A DNA stretch of 10,188 nt from Methanoregulaceae archaeon UBA288 (GTDB taxonomy: Archaea > Halobacteriota > Methanomicrobia > Methanomicrobiales > Methanospirillaceae). The stretch is from positions 1 through 10,188 of the forward strand of contig DAEF01000038.1 in the NCBI GenBank assembly GCA_002495225.1, written 5' to 3'. Shown here one piece after another: positions 1 to 5,674 of this stretch. The notes under the pieces are model-generated. The model worked only from the letters and a program-made list of their open reading frames with translations. It ran no database searches and was not told the DNA's origin. The stretch's first letter is position 1; each line of letters opens with the position of its first letter. The translations under genes were made by a program, and so were the position numbers.

Positions 1-622
1 CGAACTCGGCGTAGAGCGGGTTCTCGCGCTCGTTGTGGAGCATCCACGCGGTCATGAACGCGCCGCCGCGCGAGACGAGCCCGCCGTGCCGGCCCTGGTT
101 CTGAAGCCGCTTCATGGTCTCGAGGTTGATCCCCGTGTGGATCGCCATGAAGTTCGTGCCGGCCTTGGCCTGCTCGGCCGTGATCCGGAAAAGGTCGTCT
201 TCCTTCATGTGGACGACCGCGCCGTCGCGGTGAGCGGCCTCGATGAAGGCCTGGTAGAGAGGAACCGATCCCACGGAAAGGTTCGTGGCCTCGATAACGC
301 GCCGCCGGATCTCGACGAGGTCGCCGCCGGTGGAGAGCTCCATCAGGGTGTCAGCGCCCGCGAGCTCGGCCTGCCGGGCTTTCTCGACCTCGATGTCGAT
401 GTCGACGATGTCGGACGACGTGCCGATGGATGCATTCACCTTTGTGCGGAGGCCCTCGCCGATCCCGCAGAGCCGGATCTTCCTGTACGGCGAGACGGGA
501 ATGACGATGTGGCCGTCGGCGACGCCGCGCCGGACGAACTCGGGGTCGAGCCCCTCCTGCCTCGCGACCTCCCTGATCTCCTCGGTGATGATTCCCTTCT
601 TCGCGTCGAGCACCAGACTCAT
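1..622 (-). CDS. thiC: Phosphomethylpyrimidine synthase ThiC, N-terminal part (runs off window)
   Basis: ThiC is the radical-SAM enzyme that converts aminoimidazole ribotide to hydroxymethylpyrimidine phosphate for thiamine synthesis in the cytoplasm. About 207 residues are visible, starting MSLVLDAKKG at the ATG 620-622; the 3' end lies beyond base 1. Family landmarks occur in order: an SIGTSSD stretch (NIGNS-like in bacteria), GADTLMELSTGGDL, SVGSVPLYQA, AEQAKAGTNFMAIHTGI and SRGGAFMTAWML. The cluster-binding CX2CX4C tail would lie outside the window. The ATG is favoured because a TATA-like box sits about 26 bases upstream and no clear ribosome binding site is present, which suggests a leaderless message. 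The long plus-strand reading frame over this region is a shadow. Family assignment is very secure. Whether it is the ThiC1 or ThiC2 type cannot be told. Confidence 0.95.
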   Translation of the reverse strand, partial: MSLVLDAKKGIITEEIREVARQEGLDPEFVRRGVADGHIVIPVSPYRKIRLCGIGEGLRTKVNASIGTSSDIVDIDIEVEKARQAELAGADTLMELSTGGDLVEIRRRVIEATNLSVGSVPLYQAFIEAAHRDGAVVHMKEDDLFRITAEQAKAGTNFMAIHTGINLETMKRLQNQGRHGGLVSRGGAFMTAWMLHNERENPLYAEF

Positions 623-644
623 GCGGAAGTTTGGGGGAAAAGAG

Positions 645-652
645 GAGATAAA
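645..652 (-). promoter_or_regulatory. Putative TATA box of thiC (leaderless)
   Basis: The minus strand reads TTTATCTC here, centred 26-27 bases upstream of the A of the thiC ATG. This is the archaeal TATA-to-start distance expected for a transcript beginning at or next to the start codon. No strong Shine-Dalgarno lies between box and ATG. Inferred from spacing and composition only. Confidence 0.5.
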
Positions 653-711
653 GACTCCTTTTGCCGATCGCGGACGAAATTCAGGTTGTCTTCTGTGCAA
701 GCAAACTTGTT

Positions 712-723
712 TTCGTTAACGAA
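712..723. promoter_or_regulatory. Perfect 12-bp palindrome upstream of thiC
   Basis: TTCGTTAACGAA is a perfect palindrome about 95 bases upstream of the thiC start and 60 bases downstream of the lipoprotein stop codon. It lies in an AT-rich island of an otherwise GC-rich window. It could be an operator for a dimeric regulator of thiamine genes, but no regulator is visible here and I cannot match it to a known motif. Confidence 0.3.
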
Positions 724-783
724 GCTGCGGTTGATCTCGGCTGAACGACGGCGAACGGCGAAAAGGGGGGTGGAGCGGGCCGT

Positions 784-1677
784 TCAGGCCGCGGGCGTCG
801 CGTTCACCGCGGCGACCCGCCATTCGGTCCCGTGCAGCCCCACCGAGGCCCATGAGACCTCCTTCCGGACTGACGCCGAAGAGCCCTCGGCCGCGAAGGT
901 GTAGGACCCGGTCCCCTCCGGCTCGGTGCGCATCCGTTCGGCGATGGCCAGGAGCTCGGGGTTATCCGCGTACATCGGGTTCGAGAATACGTACGTCCCG
1001 ACCTCGGCCGCGTCCCGGTCGTACAGCATCAGGCCGTCCGTGTCCACCACGAAGACCTCGGCCGACCTCCCCGCGAGGGTCTCCTGCATGGCCATGGTCA
1101 GCAGGACCGTGGGGGTGAAGAGGAGGCTTGCCGAGCCGTTGAACGCGCCGGACGGCGCGAAGACCGGGTGCTCGAGGTCGGTCGCGTTCACGCCCTCGAC
1201 TGTCGCGAAGACGCCGCTCATCACGGGCTTCTGCGTCTCGCTGAGGCGCTGCATCTGCTCCTGGGCGCTGATGTCGGCGCCCTCGGCGGAGGCGTACTCG
1301 GCCGGCTCGACGGTCAGCATGATGGCGTCCTTCGAGACGGCCGTCGCGTCGATCACGGCCGGCGAGGCGAGCGCGAGGTTGCGGAGGACGCGCCTGGCCT
1401 CGTCGCCGGCCATGTCCGTCGGCCCGAGCGCCTGCGCGGCGGTCGCCGTGTCGCGGTCGAGCCGGTCGAGCGCGGCCTGGGCGCTCTTTGTCACCGCTTC
1501 GAGCGCCTCGGCAGGCACGAGCGTTGCCGGCGCCGGAAGCGTTTCCTGTGTCTGGACGGTCGTCGGAGTCCCGACGGCGCTCCCGTCGGGAGCGGGAGTG
1601 TTCGTGCAGCCGGCACCGATGGCCGCGGCGATGACGAGCAGGCCGAGGCCGAGCAGGACGAGGGTCGTTCTCTCCAT
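784..1677 (-). CDS. Secreted lipoprotein with Cache-like sensor region
   Basis: The 297-residue protein starts with a short basic end and a hydrophobic stretch (residues 6-22). A lipobox-like IGAGC follows with Cys24, so it is probably exported and lipid-anchored on the outer face of the membrane. Residues 25-55 are rich in Thr, Pro and Gln and look like a linker. Residues 60-297 form a folded region. Its last third (VFVVDTDGLMLYDRD, VGTYVFSNPMY, then SWASVGLHGTEWRVAAVN) resembles the ligand-binding Cache domains of chemoreceptors and sensor kinases. There is no transmembrane exit, HAMP, kinase or chemotaxis signalling domain, so it would act as a stand-alone binding protein. The start has only a weak AGGTAG upstream. 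Lipoprotein status is fairly secure; the Cache call is from pattern recognition, and the ligand is unknown. Confidence 0.75.
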   Translation of the reverse strand: MERTTLVLLGLGLLVIAAAIGAGCTNTPAPDGSAVGTPTTVQTQETLPAPATLVPAEALEAVTKSAQAALDRLDRDTATAAQALGPTDMAGDEARRVLRNLALASPAVIDATAVSKDAIMLTVEPAEYASAEGADISAQEQMQRLSETQKPVMSGVFATVEGVNATDLEHPVFAPSGAFNGSASLLFTPTVLLTMAMQETLAGRSAEVFVVDTDGLMLYDRDAAEVGTYVFSNPMYADNPELLAIAERMRTEPEGTGSYTFAAEGSSASVRKEVSWASVGLHGTEWRVAAVNATPAA

Positions 1678-1703
1678 AGGCTACCTGCATGAGCATGGGG
1701 CGC

Positions 1704-1722
1704 CGCACGGAATAATCGTGCG
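1704..1722. promoter_or_regulatory. Inverted repeat around a TATA-like element before the lipoprotein gene
   Basis: On the minus strand the site reads CGCACGATTATTCCGTGCG: perfect 6-bp arms flanking the AT-rich core ATTATTC. The core lies about 36 bases upstream of the lipoprotein ATG, a plausible TATA position giving a roughly 10-base leader. A dimeric protein bound to the arms would block the TATA box. The operator role is inference. Confidence 0.35.
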
Positions 1723-1723
1723 C

Positions 1724-1730
1724 AAAAAAA
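1724..1730 (-). terminator. Poly-T terminator downstream of the charged-protein gene
   Basis: A run of seven T on the minus strand lies 25 bases past the stop codon at 1755. Archaeal RNA polymerase commonly stops at such T tracts without needing a hairpin. It separates this gene from the lipoprotein gene downstream. Confidence 0.5.
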
Positions 1731-1754
1731 GGGACAATGAGGGGATGTGTGCAC

Positions 1755-2837
1755 TCAGATCTTGCGGTCGACGTCCTCCTTGATGTCGCGCGCCTTCTCC
1801 CTCATCGGCCCCGTCCTCGCACCGCTTGCGGCTGGGATTTCGTAATCCCCGCCGCGGCGGTCGATCCGCGGCTCCTCGGCCTCGTCGCTCCGGCGCCGGC
1901 CCGCCCGGATCCGGGCCGCGTCGGCCAGCCTCTCGGCAGTCGGGATGCCGACATCTCTCGGCGCGTTGATCTGCGGCTGGGTCTCCCAGTCGGGGTGCAC
2001 GCTCTGGTCCTCAGCGTGCCTGCGGGCGCGCTCGTCCACGGTTCCGTACGGCTTGAGGGGCGTCGTGGTCGTCGGCACGGGCGTGATCCGCGTCGTGGGC
2101 GTGGTCGTGGTCGCGGGGGCGACCGTTCCGGTCACTGGGCGCTCCGTATCGATCGCGGCGCCCTGCCGGGTCGTCCGCTCGCCCGCCTCGGGCGTGATCC
2201 GCGTCGCGGCCGCGCCAACGCCGACCAGGACTGCCCCGGTCGCCGCGGCCCCGGTCCTGAGCCGATCGTCGGTCGGGGAGTGCACGGACGCTCCCTCCTT
2301 CGAGGCCAACGCTGCGCGGGCCGCCGCCGCCTCCGTGGTGGCCGTACTCATGATCCGCTCGCGGTCCATCTGTTCTCGGCCGACCTTCTCCCGCTCCAGC
2401 ATCCGGATGGCGGCGAGGTCGGCCTTGTCCTTGACATCGGTCGGCTTCGCCAGTTCCGCTACCGGCCGCGTGCCGTACGGGTCCTCGTCGCAGGGCTCCA
2501 TGCCGGGGTGCCGGATCTTCTCCCAGTCCTCCTCGCGTGTTGTCCTGGAGGTTGTTGTCGAGGTCGTGCGACCCGGCGGCGGGATCGTCCCGGGCCGGCC
2601 TGTCTCGGCCCGGTCGGGCGTAACGGCCTCCTTGGCTTCGTGGAGGGTCGCTCCGATCTTCTCGGTCGTCGAGCGGGCCTCCGTGCGCGCCGTCTCCTTC
2701 ATCCCGGTCGCTGTCGTGGCCGTCTCCTTTCTGGGGAGCGTGTTCACGGCCACGAAGCTCGAGTCCCCGCCGGTCCGGTCCTTGGCCTCGGCCTCCCGGC
2801 GGAGCCGGTCCTCCTTCTCCTTCTGAGTTTCTGCCAT
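1755..2837 (-). CDS. Hypothetical charged, Thr/Ala/Arg-rich low-complexity protein
   Basis: Not recognised. I chose the ATG at 2835-2837 (360 residues, MAETQKEKEDRLRR) over an in-frame TTG at 2861. A GGTGA ribosome site lies 8 bases before the ATG, and a TATA box at 2873-2880 predicts transcription starting near 2850, inside the longer reading. The N-terminal 80 residues are highly charged and could form helix or coiled coil. Thr/Pro-rich runs occur around residues 85-100 and 240-262, and a weakly hydrophobic Gly/Ala/Val stretch (about 196-212) is too small and polar for a sure membrane segment. Two related pieces recur: DWEKIRHPG...DPYGT (about 104-123) and KPYGT...HPDWETQP (about 262-288). 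GC-rich third positions on this strand support real coding. Most of the protein is probably disordered. Confidence 0.7.
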   Translation of the reverse strand: MAETQKEKEDRLRREAEAKDRTGGDSSFVAVNTLPRKETATTATGMKETARTEARSTTEKIGATLHEAKEAVTPDRAETGRPGTIPPPGRTTSTTTSRTTREEDWEKIRHPGMEPCDEDPYGTRPVAELAKPTDVKDKADLAAIRMLEREKVGREQMDRERIMSTATTEAAAARAALASKEGASVHSPTDDRLRTGAAATGAVLVGVGAAATRITPEAGERTTRQGAAIDTERPVTGTVAPATTTTPTTRITPVPTTTTPLKPYGTVDERARRHAEDQSVHPDWETQPQINAPRDVGIPTAERLADAARIRAGRRRSDEAEEPRIDRRGGDYEIPAASGARTGPMREKARDIKEDVDRKI

Positions 2838-2872
2838 ACTGGGTTTCACCAGCACCTGCAAAGACCCATGAC

Positions 2873-2880
2873 ATTATAAA
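2873..2880 (-). promoter_or_regulatory. TATA box of the charged-protein gene
   Basis: The minus strand reads TTTATAAT here, about 40 bases before the ATG at 2837. The expected start of transcription is near 2850, giving a leader of about 13 bases that begins with GGTGA, a match to the archaeal anti-Shine-Dalgarno. This arrangement decides the start codon. Confidence 0.6.
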
Positions 2881-2918
2881 GTTGTTGCAGCCCTATCCCT
2901 CTCACCGGGCGCATCTCG

Positions 2919-2923
2919 AAAAA
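2919..2923 (-). terminator. Short poly-T terminator after pdaD
   Basis: Five T on the minus strand lie 7 bases past the pdaD TAA stop and upstream of the next promoter. The tract is short, but it is correctly placed for archaeal T-tract termination. Confidence 0.35.
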
Positions 2924-2930
2924 GGAGAGT

Positions 2931-3476
2931 TTAGATGATGAAAACCGCGGCAGCGATCACGGTCGTCCAGAGCCCGTTCGGGTTTCCCTGTGCCGCCTGG
3001 CAGATGTTCTTCGTCTCTATGATCTTGCCGCTCGCCTTGTAGATCTGCTCGCGCTCCTGCCAGGCGCAGTCGGGGTCAAAGGCGATCCCGAGCGTGGTCG
3101 CGAGCATGGTCGCGGCAAGGTCCTCGGCGTACTCGCCCGAGATCTCCTCGCTCTCGCCGTAGGCGTGGTGCTCGGAGAGGTAGCCGTAGGCGTGGGCCTC
3201 GCGCGGCAATGCCAGCCCGATAGCGGCCGAGACCATCCGGGTGGGCTCGTTCGTCTCGTTCCGGGCCATCACGCAGTACACGATCTGACCGGGCTGGATC
3301 TCGTTGAGCCCCTCGTTCCGCGGTACCTCCTTCGCATAGGGAGGGAAGATGGACGAGACGTAGACGAGGTTGCATCGCTCTATTCCGGCCTGGCGGAGTG
3401 CGAGTTCGAATGATGCGAGGCGGTCCTTGTGCACGCCGACGCCCCTGGTGAAGAAGACCTTCGTCGGAACAACCAT
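2931..3476 (-). CDS. pdaD: Pyruvoyl-dependent arginine decarboxylase
   Basis: This enzyme decarboxylates arginine to agmatine, the archaeal entry to polyamines and the source of agmatine for the modified cytidine of an isoleucine tRNA. The 181-residue proenzyme cuts itself between Ser41 and Ser42 in the motif NLVYVSSIFPP, giving a beta chain of 41 residues and an alpha chain that starts with the pyruvoyl group. By comparison with the Methanocaldococcus jannaschii enzyme, Asn36 matches its Asn47 and Glu102 in YLSEHHAYG probably matches its catalytic Glu109. The RN-E-LN segment, the PTRMVSAAIGLALP strand and the hydrophobic C-terminus (VIAAAVFII) also fit the family, and the length is close to the usual 150-190. 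The gene stands alone, with a divergent gap upstream and its own promoter. The assignment is secure. Confidence 0.95.
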   Translation of the reverse strand: MVVPTKVFFTRGVGVHKDRLASFELALRQAGIERCNLVYVSSIFPPYAKEVPRNEGLNEIQPGQIVYCVMARNETNEPTRMVSAAIGLALPREAHAYGYLSEHHAYGESEEISGEYAEDLAATMLATTLGIAFDPDCAWQEREQIYKASGKIIETKNICQAAQGNPNGLWTTVIAAAVFII

Positions 3477-3500
3477 CGGGAGCTATTCGACCCGTCACCC

Positions 3501-3510
3501 TTTTTAATTT
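3501..3510 (-). promoter_or_regulatory. TATA-like element of pdaD, possibly bidirectional
   Basis: The minus strand reads AAATTAAAAA, centred about 29 bases before the pdaD ATG, which suggests a very short leader or none. The same AT-rich block on the plus strand (TTTTTAATTTAT) could serve the ferredoxin remnant downstream. A GGGTGA immediately inside the box is too far from the ATG (about 17 bases) to act as a normal ribosome site. Confidence 0.45.
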
Positions 3511-3606
3511 ATGGTTGCGGATCGCGACGGGATCGGCGAGAGAGCGACGATGCTCCAGGTTCCGGGACGCGCAGACGAGATCTCGCGGGGCGGAGAAACG
3601 ACACGA

Positions 3607-3627
3607 CCGTCCGGCCGCACCGGGCGG
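3607..3627 (+). promoter_or_regulatory. Hairpin overlapping a Shine-Dalgarno
   Basis: CCGTCCGG (3607-3614) can pair along its full length with CCGGGCGG (3620-3627), with one U-G pair, around a 5-base CCGCA loop. The right arm ends inside GGAGG (3626-3630), the apparent ribosome site of the GTG at 3635. It could have hidden that site. Role inferred from sequence alone. Confidence 0.35.
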
Positions 3628-3634
3628 AGGCTTC

Positions 3635-3800
3635 GTGAAGAGGACGATCATCGGGACCAACCGGTCACGCCGCACGGGCTGCGGCTCATGCATCCCCGAC
3701 TGCCCAGGGGGGGCCTCCGGCTGAGCGACGGAAAGGCGAGACCGGGGCAGCGACCTCTTCCGCGACGGGCCCGGGGCCGGCGCTGGCGCCCCGCACAGCG
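3635..3800 (+). pseudogene. Decayed two-cluster 4Fe-4S ferredoxin
   Basis: Starting at GTG 3635, with GGAGG four bases upstream, the frame reads VKRTIIGTNRSRRTGCGSCI, then PDCPGGA. This is the opening of a small dicluster ferredoxin (the CxGCGxCxxxCPxGA pattern), but the first cluster Cys is now Arg (CGC for TGC). A stop (TGA 3722) follows. Shifting one base at about 3713-3715, next to a seven-G run, restores LRLSDGKAR. A further shift at the G run 3744-3747 restores GSDLFRDGPGAG, matching the family's SDLFCDGLGAC with both cysteines replaced by Arg and Gly. Past about 3795 the likeness is lost. The -1 and +1 shifts compensate, so only about ten codons lie out of frame. The pattern indicates a dead gene. 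The frameshifts could be sequencing errors in G runs, but the lost cysteines would remain. Confidence 0.75.
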
Positions 3801-3885
3801 TGCAGGGCGAGGGGAAGAACGTGTCCCGGCTCCCCGCGCCCACGCCGCCACGTGTATCTTTGTCAGTGCAGAGTACCGAAACGAT

Positions 3886-3906
3886 TAAAAAGATCCGGTG
3901 TATTTA
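3886..3906 (+). promoter_or_regulatory. AT-rich promoter candidate for the HHE gene
   Basis: Two AT-rich elements, ATTAAAAAG (from 3884) and TATTTA (3901-3906), lie in this otherwise GC-rich gap and are the best TATA candidates before the HHE gene. Using TATTTA, transcription would start near 3929 and give a leader of about 95 bases, unusually long for this window. The exact box is uncertain. Confidence 0.35.
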
Positions 3907-3942
3907 GGGGTTCACACGACCACAAAGGGCAATACACGTCCT

Positions 3943-3977
3943 CACCCGGAGGTACCGAGCCAGTACTCCCGGGGGTG
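3943..3977 (+). other. Leader hairpin upstream of the HHE gene
   Basis: CACCCGGAGGTAC (3943-3955) and GTACTCCCGGGGGTG (3963-3977) can pair: five base pairs at the foot, a two-G bulge, two pairs, one A-C mismatch, a G-U, then four pairs below a 7-base loop CGAGCCA. The left arm also carries a GGAGG-like sequence. It would sit in the 5' leader, 48 bases before the HHE start codon. It could control translation or stability; function not known. Confidence 0.35.
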
Positions 3978-4024
3978 GCGGAAAACACCAGCCCGGTGAA
4001 GAGGGCAGACATCGGAGAGAGAAC

Positions 4025-4489
4025 ATGGCAATGAAGCAGGAATCGCAGCAGGAGCCGATCACCGACCACATCAAGAAGGAGCACCGTAAGACTGATGAGG
4101 AGATCGCGGAGCTCGAAAAGCGCGTCAGGGGAAAGCGGGACGACTCCCTCGACCCGGTCTTCGTACCGATGAAGAAGGAACTCCTAGGGCATATGGCCGC
4201 CGAGGAGAAGGTGCTCTACCCACCGCTCGAGAAAGAGGTCCGGGAGAAGATCGCGGACGCGATCAAGGAGCACAAGGAGATCCGCAAGCACCTCGAGGAC
4301 CTCACGACCGGCGGCGAGATGTCCGAGTCGGAGTGGACGCGCCACCTGAAGATGATGGAGGAGGAGATCGCCCACCACGTCCAGGAGGAGGAGAAGGAGA
4401 TCCTCTCTGTAGCCGATCGGATCTTCGACCGGGAGAAACTGATCAAGCTCGGAGAGGAGTTCGAAAAGGTGGAGAAGCAGTACGAGTAA
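4025..4489 (+). CDS. Hemerythrin-like HHE-domain di-iron protein
   Basis: The 154-residue, strongly charged, helical protein fits the HHE cation-binding family, whose four-helix bundle holds a di-iron site that binds oxygen, nitric oxide or iron. Candidate ligands fall on the expected four helices: His15/His20 in DHIKKEH, His56 and Glu60 in GHMAAEEKVLYP, His83 (and His89) in KEHKEIRKH, and His117/118 with Glu121/122 in IAHHVQEEE. The start ATG has GGAG at 4014-4017, seven bases upstream; a second ATG two codons later is less well spaced. No signal peptide is present, so it should be cytoplasmic. In anaerobes such proteins often stand near redox and nitrosative-stress genes, and here the neighbour is a dead ferredoxin. 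A role in oxygen or NO defence is inference; the family is secure. Confidence 0.88.
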   Translation: MAMKQESQQEPITDHIKKEHRKTDEEIAELEKRVRGKRDDSLDPVFVPMKKELLGHMAAEEKVLYPPLEKEVREKIADAIKEHKEIRKHLEDLTTGGEMSESEWTRHLKMMEEEIAHHVQEEEKEILSVADRIFDREKLIKLGEEFEKVEKQYE

Positions 4490-5048
4490 TTCAGCCCGAA
4501 ACGGCGGCGCGGCGGACGCCGGGACATCCATTTCTTCTCCGTCGCCCCTCCGCCGGCAGGGGCTCTGCCTGCGGGGGGATCGCGCAGCCCGCAGGTGAAG
4601 GAGAAGGTCGAGCCCCCGCCCGACATCCCTCATCCCCTCTGCCGGAAGCCGACCCGGACCCGTACATCGGCCGTTCGCGCCGCGGGACCGCGCACCTGGT
4701 TTGACCACCCCGAACCGGTATGGCCCCGTGGACAGGATTTCCACCTGAGCCGCGGGGCGTCGGGGCCCCCTGCACGCCGGGGGCGGTTCATATCCCGGTG
4801 CTGGGGGGAAACGAGGGCGCGCACCCCCGGGACGCAGGCATGATTCCGAGCATCCTCCCCCCGGGCCGCGAGTTGTGCAGTGGTCGACGTCGCGACGACG
4901 ACCGACGTGCGGCGGGCCCCGGTCTCGATCTCCGTCGATCCGGCGGCGGACACCGACCGGTGCACAGCGTCAACCGGGTTCGTGGTGCTCGCGGACCATG
5001 TGGCTGGCGGGTGGCGCGAAGCGATCCGGGGCGGCACCCGTCACGGCC
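4490..5048. other. 560-base gene-free, hairpin-rich stretch
   Basis: I see no supportable gene on either strand. The open frames here are Arg/Pro/Gly-rich shadows without ribosome sites or recognisable motifs. The left part (4502-4595) holds several GC-rich inverted repeats directly after the HHE gene. A frame open upstream of the flavoprotein (from 4880) is excluded because the flavoprotein's TATA box lies inside it. No tRNA was found: a T-loop-like TTCATAT near 4794 has no matching stem. Confidence 0.5.
4544..4595 (+). repeat. Overlapping, mutually exclusive hairpins after the HHE gene
   Basis: Three stems share segments. GCCCCT (4544-4549) pairs with AGGGGC (4558-4563). CCGGCAGG (4553-4560) pairs with CCTGCGGG (4568-4575), with one mismatch. 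CCTGCGGG also pairs perfectly with CCCGCAGG (4588-4595) across a 12-base loop. Only some can form at once. This could be an RNA switch or 3'-end structure, or an effect of high GC content. Confidence 0.3.
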
Positions 5049-5056
5049 TTTATACG
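5049..5056 (+). promoter_or_regulatory. TATA box of the flavoprotein operon
   Basis: TTTATACG, alone in GC-rich surroundings, is centred about 34 bases before the ATG at 5087, so transcription should start near 5079. That leaves the in-frame ATG at 5072 upstream of the transcript and favours 5087, with AGGA at 5079-5082 just before it. Confidence 0.6.
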
Positions 5057-5086
5057 CCCTCCGCGTCAATCATGGGACGAGGAACC

Positions 5087-5674
5087 ATGAAGGTCGCCGC
5101 GTTCAACGGGTCCCCGAAGCGGGACGGCAACACCGCACGCCTGCTCGGGTACGCGCTCGAGGAGCTCGAAACCGCCGGGATCGAGACCGAGCTCGTCCAC
5201 GTCGGGGGCCGGCCGCTCCAGGGCTGCCTCGCCTGCCAGAAGTGCTTCGAACGGCGGGACCGCCGCTGCGTCAACGACACTGACGAGATGAACGGCTTCA
5301 TCGAGACCATGTTCGAAGCCGACGGGGTCCTGCTCGGCTCCCCCACGTACTACGCCGACGTCACCAGCGAGATGAAGGCCCTGATCGACCGGGCCGGGTA
5401 CGTCGCGGGCGCGAACGGCGGCCTGCTCCGCCGCAAGGTCGGGGCCGGCGTCGTCGTGAACCGCCGCTCGGGCGGCATCCACGCCTTCGACACGCTCAAC
5501 CACCTCTTCCTGATCAGCGAGATGGTCGTGGTCGGCTCCTCGTACTGGAACGTCGGGATCGGGCTCGCCCCCGGCGACGTCGACGCCGACGCGGAGGGAG
5601 TCCGGACCATGCAGACCCTCGGGCGGAACATGGCCTGGACCATCGAGCGGCTCGCCGGCCAGGAGGGGGCCTGA
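5087..5674 (+). CDS. Iron-sulfur flavoprotein (Isf-like, NADPH-dependent FMN reductase fold)
   Basis: The 195-residue protein has a flavodoxin-like fold. GSPKRDGNT (residues 8-16) is the FMN-phosphate loop, and GSPTYYADVTSEMKALIDR (about 84-102) is the second flavin-binding segment. Between them Cys47, Cys50, Cys53 and Cys61 form a CX2CX2CX7C set, the compact cysteine motif of methanogen iron-sulfur flavoproteins (Isf), which bind a 4Fe-4S cluster and move electrons from ferredoxin or reduce oxygen and peroxide. Length matches Isf. The start at 5087 is set by the TATA box; 5072 is an in-frame alternative. The stop overlaps the next start by one base (TGATG), so the two genes form a coupled operon. 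The flavin fold is secure. Cluster binding is likely, and the actual electron partners are unknown. Confidence 0.88.
   Translation: MKVAAFNGSPKRDGNTARLLGYALEELETAGIETELVHVGGRPLQGCLACQKCFERRDRRCVNDTDEMNGFIETMFEADGVLLGSPTYYADVTSEMKALIDRAGYVAGANGGLLRRKVGAGVVVNRRSGGIHAFDTLNHLFLISEMVVVGSSYWNVGIGLAPGDVDADAEGVRTMQTLGRNMAWTIERLAGQEGA

Larger units (their letters stand above)
3477..3634. other. Divergent intergenic stretch between pdaD and the ferredoxin remnant
   Basis: No gene is supported here; short open frames lack recognisable protein and overlap each other. It holds the pdaD promoter and, near its right end, a hairpin (3607-3627) that covers part of the ribosome binding site of the ferredoxin remnant. 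Confidence 0.5.

Noticed and set aside
35..904. 289-residue plus-strand frame over thiC and the lipoprotein end
   Set aside because: It is the antisense of the clear ThiC frame and has no recognisable protein of its own; high GC keeps it open.
1737..2879. 380-residue plus-strand frame opposite the charged-protein gene
   Set aside because: The minus strand has the promoter, the GGTGA site and coding-like third positions; the plus frame reads as a composition artefact.
4785..4805. Possible tRNA T-arm (GGTTCATATCCC)
   Set aside because: The flanking bases cannot form a five-pair stem and no anticodon or acceptor arm is present upstream.
4630..5037. 135-residue minus-strand frame in the gene-free stretch
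   Set aside because: It is rich in Arg, Pro, Ala and Ser, has no ribosome site, and shows no motif.
4880..5086. N-terminal extension of the flavoprotein
   Set aside because: A TATA box at 5049-5056 lies within it, the extra residues match nothing, and the FMN fold begins right at MKVAAFNGSPK.
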